Of a stretch of 22,336 nucleotides of DNA, positions 5,504-13,251 are shown piece by piece. Both the position numbers and the translations under genes were made by a program. The DNA lies in the IMG/VR virus record IMGVR_UViG_3300027963_000366, positions 1 through 22,336 of that record. One strand, 5' to 3'. Source of the stretch: a virus. The notes below the pieces were generated by a model. That model was not told the DNA's origin. It made no database searches and saw only the letters and a list, made by a program, of their open reading frames with translations. Each line of letters opens with the position of its first letter. Within the stretch, counting starts at the first letter, position 1.

Positions 5504-5850
5504 ACACACTTCGCCACCTGCAAAACATGCAAACGTTCCAGTCAATCCACTGCGACTCCCGCAACCCGTTTGCGCACATCGCGCAGTATGCCGCCGAAGA
5601 CCTCGCCGAGTGTTCGGCGCTTTCTGGACTCACTTACACGGCCAGATATTGGCTTACTGGCGACCGACCGCGCATGATTGAACAACTGTCGCACGTTTCC
5701 TACGTGATTGACGGGTCTGTAATGAAAACCTACACCGCGCTTGTCGCATCCCTAGTGGCATCGGAGCTACCCGCGCCATGCAACCCGGACTACGCGTTTG
5801 ACAGCATCCGCGCGTTGCTAGGGATCAAGCTTGAGGTAGCTCAGGCGTGA
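5494..5850 (+). CDS. hypothetical protein, 118 aa
   Basis: Begins MKFYTLRHLQNMQTFQSIH after the second copy of the duplicated ribosome-site block. Predicted largely helical in the middle (AHIAQYAAEDLAECSALSGL) with a hydrophobic helix near residues 80-92 (TYTALVASLVASEL) that is probably part of a soluble core. The TGA stop overlaps the GTG of the following HTH gene (GTGA at 5847-5850). No family recognised. Confidence 0.65.
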   Translation: MKFYTLRHLQNMQTFQSIHCDSRNPFAHIAQYAAEDLAECSALSGLTYTARYWLTGDRPRMIEQLSHVSYVIDGSVMKTYTALVASLVASELPAPCNPDYAFDSIRALLGIKLEVAQA

Positions 5851-6050
5851 CCCACAACAGCTACATTACCCTCGCCGAAGCCTCCGCCCTGGTAGGCTCT
5901 TCGCGAATCAGTCTCGCCCGTGCCGCCCGACGCGGCACCCTACGCGCCACTCAGCTCGGCTACCAATGGTTCACGACAAAAGACGCCGTTGAATCTTGGG
6001 CAGCTAACAAGAACCGAAAGAACACGACCGAACAAGAGAAAACACAATGA
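5847..6050 (+). CDS. excisionase/MerR-type helix-turn-helix protein, 67 aa
   Basis: Starts with GTG overlapping the previous stop. Residues 5-55 match the small HTH domain of phage excisionases and related regulators: YITLAEASALVGSSRISLAR is the HTH, followed by a basic ARRGTLRATQLGYQWFTT wing and DAVESWAAN. Such proteins bind DNA as directionality factors or small regulators. No integrase is visible here, so a regulatory role within the operon is as likely as excision. The C-terminus is a polar, charged tail. It ends overlapping the ATG of the next gene (ATGA). Confidence 0.75.
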   Translation: MTHNSYITLAEASALVGSSRISLARAARRGTLRATQLGYQWFTTKDAVESWAANKNRKNTTEQEKTQ

Positions 6051-6568
6051 CTAAACCAACCCTTACCCTTACCCGCGAGCAGGCCCTCGCCATCATCCAT
6101 CAAGCCATTGGCCCCGAGTTGGTGCCCGTGCTGGACTTCTTGACGTCGTGCGCGATCGCCGACGCACACCGGGACGCGTGCCGCGCACACAACGACAAGG
6201 TGCAGCGTGTTCCCGTGGTGGGAGAGTTGTGGCGAAGGAAGACTACGGGGGAGGTGGTGACCGTGAACCGTGTCACGCATGTTGATGTCCAGTGTGGCTA
6301 CCGGGATGGTCTCAACGTGTACCACGACATGGGACCTTTTACCGCATGCTTTGAACCCGTGTACGACGCGACCGATGCGGAGACCGATACAGCCGAGGAG
6401 GTTGGGGTCAAGGTTGGGCAGGTTTGGGTAAGCAAGGGTGTTGGTAATGCGGCAACCATCGTTAAACTTGATGGTGAATTTGTTGAATACAGATACCACC
6501 TTTCAACTGAAACCAGCCGTTTGTCGCTAGACGTGTTTACCGCCAACTTCTTCCTTCCCAACGCCTAA
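6047..6568 (+). CDS. hypothetical protein, 173 aa, with two SH3-like modules
   Basis: Residues 1-45 form a helical N-terminal part (TREQALAIIHQAIGPELVPV). They are followed by two copies of the small beta-rich module: PVVGELWRRKTTGEVVTVNR to about ACFEPV, and VKVGQVWVSKGVGNAATIVK to FTANFFLPNA at the very C-terminus. The same modules occur in the minus-strand genes at 1645-2361 and 2358-2777, so this operon and the leftward one share a building block. The ATG overlaps the HTH stop. It is the last gene before the terminator. Function unknown. Confidence 0.7.
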   Translation: MTKPTLTLTREQALAIIHQAIGPELVPVLDFLTSCAIADAHRDACRAHNDKVQRVPVVGELWRRKTTGEVVTVNRVTHVDVQCGYRDGLNVYHDMGPFTACFEPVYDATDAETDTAEEVGVKVGQVWVSKGVGNAATIVKLDGEFVEYRYHLSTETSRLSLDVFTANFFLPNA

Positions 6569-6583
6569 CCACTAGCCCAACCC

Positions 6584-6615
6584 GCCCGGACCCGTAAAAA
6601 GGTTCGGGCGTTTTT
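6584..6615 (+). terminator. Rho-independent terminator of rightward operon
   Basis: GCCCGGACC (6584-6592) pairs with GGTTCGGGC (6601-6609) with a single G-T pair, around an 8-nt loop, followed by GTTTTT. It lies 16 nt after the stop of the 173-aa gene and before the converging sigma-factor gene. The minus-strand reading lacks a T-run after the stem, so it acts mainly on the plus strand. Confidence 0.85.
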
Positions 6616-6622
6616 GTGTGTC

Positions 6623-7138
6623 CTAGTCCGGTATGTTCCCGCGCTCGATGTCTTGTTGTCTCTCTTGAGCGATGCGGTTTTGCGCCCACATACGGGCACG
6701 GTAGAGCCGGGTTTTAGCGTTTGCCTCTGTGCATCCGGTAAGCTCTGCGGCCTCTTTTGCTGACAGTTCGTGTAACTCATACCACAACGCATCATAATAA
6801 GTTTTAGGCATATCGTCTAACCATTGCGGAAACATCTCTTCTAGTGGTTCCTTGCTTCCTTGAAACCATAAATTCTCTATGTCCTTTATCGCGTCGTAGC
6901 TGGATTCCTTGGAGTAGTGATGCTTTCTCACTAGGTCGATATGCGTATTACACGCCGTGCGCAGCGCCCAGCTTCGGAACGATCCGTTGCGCAGATGGTT
7001 TCGAGCTTTCCAGCACTTAACTTTGGTTTCTTGCACCAGGTCGTCTATGTCGGCTTCGGGTGCGCGGTTCTTCAACAACGTTAAGAATACGTTCTTTTCA
7101 ACGGTTGCCCATTCGCGCAGGAACTGTTCGTCGGTCAC
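6623..7138 (-). CDS. ECF-like RNA polymerase sigma factor
   Basis: A 171-aa protein with the layout of a minimal sigma70-family (ECF) factor. Region 2 covers roughly residues 10-75: APEADIDDLVQETKVKCWKA, then NGSFRSWALRTACNTHIDLV, the expected DLVQE and SFRSW signatures. Region 4 covers roughly residues 118-158: ELHELSAKEAAELTGCTEAN, then AKTRLYRARMW, the -35-recognition HTH. It should bind host core RNA polymerase and redirect it to phage promoters. The start is GTG at 7136-7138; an in-frame TAA two codons upstream excludes a longer protein, and no clear ribosome site is present. It ends in TAG, facing the terminator of the converging operon. A cluster of TGTAAC/GTTACA sites lies directly upstream, one only 2 nt from the start codon, suggesting tight or self-regulation. 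Confidence 0.8.
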   Translation of the reverse strand: MTDEQFLREWATVEKNVFLTLLKNRAPEADIDDLVQETKVKCWKARNHLRNGSFRSWALRTACNTHIDLVRKHHYSKESSYDAIKDIENLWFQGSKEPLEEMFPQWLDDMPKTYYDALWYELHELSAKEAAELTGCTEANAKTRLYRARMWAQNRIAQERQQDIERGNIPD

Positions 7139-7448
7139 TTGTTACACCCGAGTTTGTAACATCTGTCACCCATCCGTTTGTAACAACCGTTACATTTCTT
7201 GCCCGCTACGTCGTTACATTTCCCGCCCTGAATACCCATCAATACACTTTCTACCATATTTCTATAAGCCACCATATTTAATCGTGTCCCCTTTGAATCC
7301 CTCATTCTCCCGTCACTGTTACCGCCACCTAAAACTAGACTTGCCGTTTCCGGCCACTACACGGGGCCTCTCACGCGTTCCACCGTCGTTTGCGTGTTCT
7401 GTTAGGGGTAGCCGTCCAGACCCGCCTTAAAACCGATTCTACGCGGTT
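7139..7448. other. 310-bp gene-free region, candidate origin or control region
   Basis: No convincing gene is found between the DnaB-like helicase stop and the sigma-factor start. The half near the sigma gene (7141-7218) carries repeated TGTAAC/GTTACA sites. The middle is AT-rich with a direct repeat ACCATATTT at 7253-7261 and 7271-7279 (18-bp period). The remainder (7280-7448) shows no feature I can name. Short repeats plus an AT-rich stretch beside helicase genes fits a replication origin; it equally fits a sigma-factor promoter/operator region. Confidence 0.45.
7141..7218. repeat. TGTAAC/GTTACA site array upstream of sigma factor
   Basis: Exact sites: GTTACA 7141-7146, TGTAAC 7155-7160, TGTAAC 7179-7184, GTTACA 7189-7194, GTTACA 7213-7218, plus a near match TGTCAC at 7164-7169. 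The third and fourth form a perfect inverted repeat with a 4-bp spacer. Read on the minus strand, AAATGTAACG occurs twice 24 bp apart and TGTTACAAAC occurs twice 24 bp apart. This density is far above chance for a 6-mer. Confidence 0.8.
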
Positions 7449-8723
7449 TCAGTAAATCCTTAACCGGCGATTGTCCCACTTCATCGGGATAACTCCCTTT
7501 TGTGGGCCAAATCGTGACAGCCAGACCGTGATATCGCATTCGTTGGTCTCATCGTCATGTTGAACCCAAAGCATCCAGCCGCATTTTGCCATCCATGCCC
7601 GAGACCACCGCGTAACCGGGTTCCCGTCCTTCACGCCGGATAGCTGCGAACCGACAATGATAGCAATTCCGAGGGTTTCCGCAAGTCGGGTCACGATCTC
7701 GCTGGTAATGGCGTTTTGGCGTACCTCGTTGCCCTGCGTGTTCTGCGAAGTTTGGATTTCTTGAGCGTAGTCGAGGAAGAACGCGGCAAAGGGTTTCTTC
7801 TTGTGTTCCGCCTTGAGCCATGCCGCGAAAGTCTCAACACATGAGCCGTCTTCCTGCGCACCGGCCCGGTATACCCCCGAGTTCCACATTTCCACGTCGC
7901 GGATGTCGTCATCGTATTGGTTTGCTAGCACTGGGTCCGACGGGCGGTACGGGTAGCCGGTCATGGCTTGGTTTATGCGGTTTCGAAGCTGCTGGGCGTT
8001 GAGGTCCGCGAAGGTTGCGTAACCTACCCGCTCCGTCAGTGTTTGGCTTAGCGCAATAAACGAACTTAACATAAAAGTTGTTTTGCCGCCCTTTTCGAGT
8101 GCCGCAATAACCGTGACTTGCCCCTTTGGGTACCCCTTGGTGGTCATAAGCGAATCCAGGATTGAGAATCCCGTGGTTACTCCTAGGTCGCTTCCCGGCT
8201 TGGTTACAATGTCCTTAACCTGAATCCACGCGTTTGCGCTCGGTCGAGGTAGCTGTGTTAGCACCGAAGCCCGTTCGCGTACCGCCGTTGGCCCAAGTGC
8301 CGGATTCATGCAGTCACGGGCTATCGCCTTGCACTCTTCGAGAATCTTTCGACGGTACCAACAACCTAGCACGACCTTGGCGTAGCCGTCCACGTTCGCG
8401 GGGGCAGGGCAGTAATCCGCAAGTTCAATCAAGTAGGGGGTACCGCCAACTTCGGCAAGCTTTGGGCCTAGCGCGTTCTTGAGTAGCGGAATGTCTGCCC
8501 CGCCGTCACCTGCGCTTTCGGCCATTGCCGCGAAAATGACTTGGTGTGCCGGTCTCCAAAAGTGAAACGGCTCTAAGGTTTCCAGTGCATCTTCCCATGC
8601 TCCACGGCTAAGCATCATGGCTCCGAGTACGCACATCTCGGATTCAATCGACTTCAATGGGTCCGCTAGCTTTCTTTCCGGCTCTTGGCCTTCGTCTTCG
8701 TATTCCAATTCTGCATCAAACAT
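7449..8723 (-). CDS. DnaB-like replicative helicase
   Basis: A ring-helicase-type protein of 424 aa that would unwind the fork 5' to 3'. Start chosen at ATG 8721-8723 (MFDAELEYEDEG) because a GAGG site precedes it by about 8 nt and it follows the loader gene's stop by 2 nt; the frame to 8768 overlaps that gene. The N-terminal domain is typical (IESEMCVLGAMMLSRGAWED, FWRPAHQVIF, GGTPYLIELADYCPAPANVD). The RecA-like domain has Walker A AALEKGGKTT, Walker B AAFFLDYAQEI, the AIIVGSQLSG strand and a C-terminal WLSRFGPQKG arginine-finger region. It is somewhat shorter than the usual ~450-470 aa. No primase domain is fused, so host primase is probably recruited. Confidence 0.88.
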   Translation of the reverse strand: MFDAELEYEDEGQEPERKLADPLKSIESEMCVLGAMMLSRGAWEDALETLEPFHFWRPAHQVIFAAMAESAGDGGADIPLLKNALGPKLAEVGGTPYLIELADYCPAPANVDGYAKVVLGCWYRRKILEECKAIARDCMNPALGPTAVRERASVLTQLPRPSANAWIQVKDIVTKPGSDLGVTTGFSILDSLMTTKGYPKGQVTVIAALEKGGKTTFMLSSFIALSQTLTERVGYATFADLNAQQLRNRINQAMTGYPYRPSDPVLANQYDDDIRDVEMWNSGVYRAGAQEDGSCVETFAAWLKAEHKKKPFAAFFLDYAQEIQTSQNTQGNEVRQNAITSEIVTRLAETLGIAIIVGSQLSGVKDGNPVTRWSRAWMAKCGWMLWVQHDDETNECDITVWLSRFGPQKGVIPMKWDNRRLRIY

Positions 8724-8725
8724 CG

Positions 8726-9648
<923 letters not shown>

Positions 9649-9649
<1 letters not shown>

Positions 9650-11388
9650 TACCGATTCACCTTACTAAATAACTTGGATAACATGGCCGACGCTTCACCT
9701 TTGGTCATTCTCTCAATTAACTTGGGGTCCACATTCTTTTTAATTAACCATTCAATTTGAGAGTCGCTGGGGCGGTCTTTTCGCCATTTTGCTTGCGTGG
9801 ACACGATGTTTTTTACCCCTGGGAATACCTCAGAAATAAGCGATTCGGCCCCCGTAAACGCCTCATCCATACTGTCCCACGTAAACGTATCGGACCATTC
9901 GGCCCCATCAAATATGTGCAATTCCCACTCACCGATAGGGTTACACGCCAATTCCGCGTTGCGTTTTTTGCCTAAATTATTGGTGCCGCACGATAATTCG
10001 TACACGCCGTCGCCGGTTTTTAGCCATTGAAACCGCGAAATACTCGCTATTTCTTCGGGTACGCCTAGCTCCGATAGCAAATTAACCTCTCGGAGTGCAG
10101 CGCGTAGACCTGTAAATTTCACCGGACGGCCCCACAATGACGATTGTTCCGACTCACTCAGCAATTCGTATTCGTCTATAGCCTCTGAAATTGTATGGCC
10201 CTGTAGGTCTAGTTTGGGCGGCAAACCCGCGATACCCGCAACGGACGGACGCTCCGGCCCGTTTTTTGGTGCGGCACCTAGCGAATGTTGACCCGTAACG
10301 CCAACGACGTCAATGACGATGCAGTCCTGTTTGCCGGGATGAAGTCTCAGCCCTCGGCCCACCATTTGCGTGTATAGCGCCCAACTCTGCGTAGGTCGCA
10401 ACATCAAAATACACGATGTTTGCGGATCATCAAACCCTTCGGTGGCAATATCCATGTTTGTTAAAACTTGGAACTTTCCTTCCCTGAAATCGCGCATTAC
10501 CCGTTCCCGTTCGAGCTTTTTCATGCTTCCATTCACGGTGCCCGCAGATACTCCGTGTGCCTTAAACACATCGGCTAGGTCGCGAGCGTGTTCGATGCCA
10601 GAACAAAACGCGATAGTTCTTCGCCCTTCCGCAACATCGCGCCACGACTTAAACGCTAGCTCGTTTTCCTCGGTCGTGTTCATCGCTTCCTGTAGCTGGT
10701 GTTGGTTGTAGTCCCCGGCGGTGGTCTTGACTTGCGATAGGTCCGCGTGTCCCTGAACCGTGTACGCGCAAATTCCGCAGAGCCATTTATCTCGAACCGC
10801 ATCGCGTAGCGTGTACCGAAACGAACACTCTTCGTAAATGGCCCGTTCACTGCCCTCTAGTGGCTTATTGTCCATGCGGTGAGGGGTAGCCGTAACTCCA
10901 AGGTGGAATAGCGGCACTCGTGGGTTAAATGCCCCGTATCGCCGGTACGCGATCATGTAGCTATTGGCGCACGAATGGTGGCACTCGTCGGTGATAATCA
11001 GCGTCGGGTTAAACCGCGTCAACCGGTTACAGTTCTCTCGCCCGATAGACTGAATGCCCGCAACAATTACATCGTCGTCGTCTTTGGCCCGAGAATCGCC
11101 AGACTCTATGCCGACTTTCAACGACGGGTTTTGTAACGCGATACGCGCGGCACCTTGCTCCAGCAACTCCATTCGATGCGCAATTACTAGCGCCTTGAAC
11201 TTTGGTTCACTGGACCATTTGTTAATCAACGACGCGAATAACGTAGTTTTGCCGCAACCGGTCGGCATAACGATCATTGAGTTTCGAACGCCGCGTTCTC
11301 GTGCCGATTCAATGGCAGCTAGGCAGTCGGCTTGATACGGTCGAAGCGATACTCCCGGCAACGTTGCGGGTCCGTCAAATAGCGACAT
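9649..11388 (-). CDS. superfamily 2 DEAD/DEAH-type helicase
   Basis: A 579-aa helicase (start at MSLFDGPATLPGVS, ATG 11386-11388; the frame opens earlier at a GTG, 11454, without a visible ribosome site). Motifs in order: LRPYQADCLAAI, Walker A MPTGCGKTT, Ia ALVIAHRMELLEQ, DECH box IITDECHHS, III LGVTATPHR, then domain 2 with TIAFCSGIEHARDLADVF, TNMDIATEGFDDP and motif VI QMVGRGLRLHPGK. The C-terminal 200 residues contain an unassigned region and a small helical tail (QIEWLIKKNVDPKLIERMTK). It should use ATP to remodel DNA or RNA; phage relatives are thought to act in replication or recombination. It lies directly upstream of the loader and DnaB genes. Confidence 0.88.
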
Positions 11389-11522
11389 AGGACCGCCATC
11401 CCGCCCGTTTCTCGTCGGTGAACACGCTTGGCGGAGTAGACCATGACCAGGCACGACGGTAGTAAGGGCGGAAGGGTGGGTGGTGGTAATTCATAATCTA
11501 CTCAAATGCGTGTTCGTGTTCA

Positions 11523-11816
11523 TTATACCGGAATTAAAATCTCCACACACCCCCGCAAGAACAGCAGCGACCCAACCTGCGGGAGTCGGTTTAGATCGGG
11601 TTTGACGGCTACGTCTTCGCCGGTTTCGGGGCCAACGCGGATAAGGTGGAACGCACCCTTCCACGTCTTGTGAACTCGGTACACCTCGCCCGTAGGCAAG
11701 TGCTTAACGTGCGACATTGCCGCGATGGACTCCATTAGCGTTTTGACGTGTTCAACATCGTCGGACGCTTTGCCGCCGAAGAGTGATGGCGTGGGTTTAG
11801 GTTGCACTGGAATCAC
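11523..11816 (-). CDS. hypothetical protein, 97 aa
   Basis: A beta-rich small protein; its middle (LPTGEVYRVHKTWKGAFHLI) and end (QVGSLLFLRGCVEILIPV) could be a diverged relative of the SH3-like modules elsewhere in this window, but the match is weak. The start is GTG at 11814-11816, overlapping the upstream winged-helix gene by 20 nt; ribosome-site support is poor, so a later start is possible. It ends in TAA, and 134 nt separate it from the helicase ATG. Function unknown. Confidence 0.5.
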   Translation of the reverse strand: MIPVQPKPTPSLFGGKASDDVEHVKTLMESIAAMSHVKHLPTGEVYRVHKTWKGAFHLIRVGPETGEDVAVKPDLNRLPQVGSLLFLRGCVEILIPV

Positions 11817-12051
11817 CGGGCGTCGCCACCGGGTTACCGTCTGCGTCTTTTACGGGGATGAATCCATAGCCTTTCCCGAGAACGACATACCCCTTGATAA
11901 TTAAGGGCTGAACCATATCGTGCGCATTATATGACTCACACCGAAAGTCATTCATGATCGGCCCGACGGTAATGGGTTCCTGCCCGTTGGCTAACCATGC
12001 ATCCAAAATGCACTGCTGTACTTCTCTCTGTCGAAACGTTAACCCTTTCAT
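11797..12051 (-). CDS. LexA-type winged-helix DNA-binding protein, 84 aa (copy 2)
   Basis: Residues 3-60 match the N-terminal DNA-binding domain of LexA: KGLTFRQREVQQCILDAW, then GQEPITVGPIMNDFRCES, then an IIKGYVVLGKG hairpin. There is no LexA protease domain. It is clearly similar to the protein at 12990-13247 on the other side of the methyltransferase (shared GLT-x-x-Q, an Ile-x-Asp helix, a GQ-containing turn, KGY, and a DADGNPV/DEDGYQV tail). A GAGGG site lies about 11 nt before the ATG, and the start is 6 nt after the methyltransferase stop. Likely a small regulator; its targets are unknown. Confidence 0.7.
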   Translation of the reverse strand: MKGLTFRQREVQQCILDAWLANGQEPITVGPIMNDFRCESYNAHDMVQPLIIKGYVVLGKGYGFIPVKDADGNPVATPGDSSAT

Positions 12052-12057
12052 TGTTTG

Positions 12058-12993
12058 TTATCCCTCAATGTCTAAAAACGCCCTCACGAATTCCGTCGCC
12101 GTTCTAAGGTTGATCGCGTTTCCGTAGGCGCGAAGTCGTCCCACTGTGGAGGAATCGCTTGCAGCCAGCGGGAGTGTGCCGGGTTCAATCGGGCGCCATT
12201 TTTCATCGCGACAGTAGACCCATTCAACAGGATCACCTCCAAGCCGGAGTCGGTCGGGGAACCCGCCAAAGTTGCCACCATCCCGAGGTCGGACAAGGTA
12301 ATCCCCATTGATGAGCCGTTGGCTACCGCTCTCCGTTTCCGCTGCAAGAACTGTTCCGGTGTTCCTCCTAGTTGGGTTACCGTTGGCGTCGGCCATCCCG
12401 CCAACAATGCCGCGCCTTTCAGCGTCATTCCTCCAGTTTGCGCTGGCGTCGGATTGATCGTGTCCTGTGCGCCCTCGTTGACCGTTGGTGTGGGCCAGCC
12501 AGTAAGTGCGGGCGCGGATGTTCGCCGCGCCGAAGCCCGCGCTTGGAATTTCAGCGCACCCGAAGGTGTAGCCGATTCCTTCCAAGTCACCGCGTACAAG
12601 ATCAACCCACTCATCCGCGCCCGTAACTTGCTCGCCAAAGATCGTGTCAGGTCTCTCGTGTTGAATGTGCCAGAACCAGGCTGGCCATAGGTGCCGCTCG
12701 TCATCAAACCCGCCTCTTTTGCCTGCGCTGGAGAAAGGTTGGCATGGGCATGATCCCGTCCATACGGGCCATTCGTCCGGCCACCCTGCGTCTTTGAGCG
12801 CCCTTGCCCAGATTCCGATTCCGGCGAAGAAGTGACACTGTTGATATCCGCAAAGGTCAGTTGGGACCACATCGCAGATGCTTCGCTCGTCAACAAATCC
12901 GCACGGGATTTCGTTGGCGTTGCCAAGGTTTCGCAGCCACTGCCCACAATAGGCGTCAAATTCGTTGTAGTAGATTTCTCCATCGTTGTTCAC
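12058..12993 (-). CDS. DNA C5-cytosine methyltransferase
   Basis: A 311-aa enzyme of the Dcm family that transfers a methyl group from S-adenosylmethionine to cytosine C5. Motif I is HFFAGIGIWARALKDAGW; the catalytic Cys is in motif IV GSCPCQPFSSAGKRGG; motif VI appears as GEQV in place of the usual ENV (the catalytic Glu is kept); motif VIII is ANIRARTYWLAH; motif X is GRLRAYGNAINLRTATEF. The target-recognition region is short. The start is GTG at 12991-12993, overlapping the previous stop as GTGA, with GAGAGG about 8 nt upstream. No partner restriction enzyme is visible, so it is probably a solitary enzyme protecting phage DNA from host restriction. A second long frame runs through it (see next entry). 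Confidence 0.9.
   Translation of the reverse strand: MNNDGEIYYNEFDAYCGQWLRNLGNANEIPCGFVDERSICDVVPTDLCGYQQCHFFAGIGIWARALKDAGWPDEWPVWTGSCPCQPFSSAGKRGGFDDERHLWPAWFWHIQHERPDTIFGEQVTGADEWVDLVRGDLEGIGYTFGCAEIPSAGFGAANIRARTYWLAHTNGQRGRTGHDQSDASANWRNDAERRGIVGGMADANGNPTRRNTGTVLAAETESGSQRLINGDYLVRPRDGGNFGGFPDRLRLGGDPVEWVYCRDEKWRPIEPGTLPLAASDSSTVGRLRAYGNAINLRTATEFVRAFLDIEG
12084..12983 (-). CDS. 299-codon open frame inside the methyltransferase gene (possible overprinted gene)
   Basis: This frame is shifted +1 relative to the methyltransferase, on the same strand, and stays open for almost the whole gene. Segments lying over methyltransferase motifs (YGRDHAHANLSPAQAKEAGL opposite motif IV; LNPAHSRWLQAIPPQWDDFA opposite motif X) resemble, from memory, hypothetical proteins frequently annotated at phage C5-methyltransferase loci. 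That similarity can arise simply because the methyltransferase frame is conserved. The ATG at 12981-12983 has no ribosome site; it is 8 nt downstream of the methyltransferase GTG. It is either a real overprinted gene or a recurring annotation artefact. The methyltransferase frame is certainly the functional one. Confidence 0.25.
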   Translation of the reverse strand: MEKSTTTNLTPIVGSGCETLATPTKSRADLLTSEASAMWSQLTFADINSVTSSPESESGQGRSKTQGGRTNGPYGRDHAHANLSPAQAKEAGLMTSGTYGQPGSGTFNTRDLTRSLASKLRARMSGLILYAVTWKESATPSGALKFQARASARRTSAPALTGWPTPTVNEGAQDTINPTPAQTGGMTLKGAALLAGWPTPTVTQLGGTPEQFLQRKRRAVANGSSMGITLSDLGMVATLAGSPTDSGLEVILLNGSTVAMKNGARLNPAHSRWLQAIPPQWDDFAPTETRSTLERRRNS

Positions 12994-13247
12994 TTCCCAA
13001 CCCTCTCAAACCGACCGATAGCCACCACTTGATACCCGTCCTCGTCTCTCAAAACCATCGGGGGACCGTACCAATCACGCTCAATGTAGCCTTTGTTTTC
13101 TAGCCGCTTGACTGTAAGCCTCATGTTTGAATGTGCCGCATTGAACTCGTCGGCAATAACCCGGATTGTTGCGAATTGGCCTTGTTTAATGTAGTAGTCC
13201 ATGATAAACCTAAGCACGGTCCGTTGGTGTTCGGTTAGCCCGTTCAC
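12990..13247 (-). CDS. LexA-type winged-helix DNA-binding protein, 85 aa (copy 1)
   Basis: The start is placed at GTG 13245-13247 (NGLTEHQRTVLRFI follows), 4 nt after the resolvase stop and about 8 nt after a GGAAGG site; this gives exactly a LexA-type domain from its first residue. An ATG-started longer form (to 13280 or 13316) would overlap the resolvase gene. Motifs: LTEHQRTVLRFIMDYYIKQG, then ATIRVIADEFNAAHSNMRLT, then RLENKGYIERDWYGPP. There is no protease domain. It is a paralogue of the protein at 11797-12051, so the methyltransferase is flanked by two related DNA-binding proteins. Probably a local regulator. Confidence 0.7.
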   Translation of the reverse strand: MNGLTEHQRTVLRFIMDYYIKQGQFATIRVIADEFNAAHSNMRLTVKRLENKGYIERDWYGPPMVLRDEDGYQVVAIGRFERVGK

Positions 13248-13251
13248 CCGT

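Noticed and set aside
11375-11494. A 39-codon minus-strand frame ending over the SF2 helicase start
   Set aside because: There is no convincing ribosome site, and its composition (Arg, Trp, Pro, Ser) looks like an out-of-frame reading; its overlap with the helicase start is the only support.
11522-11527. Perfect TATAAT on the minus strand
   Set aside because: It coincides with the last codon and stop of the 97-aa gene, and no -35 element lies at the right distance.
12319-12690. Plus-strand frames antisense to the methyltransferase
   Set aside because: No ribosome sites or recognisable domains. They result from the codon composition of the methyltransferase, and the surrounding genes are all on the minus strand.
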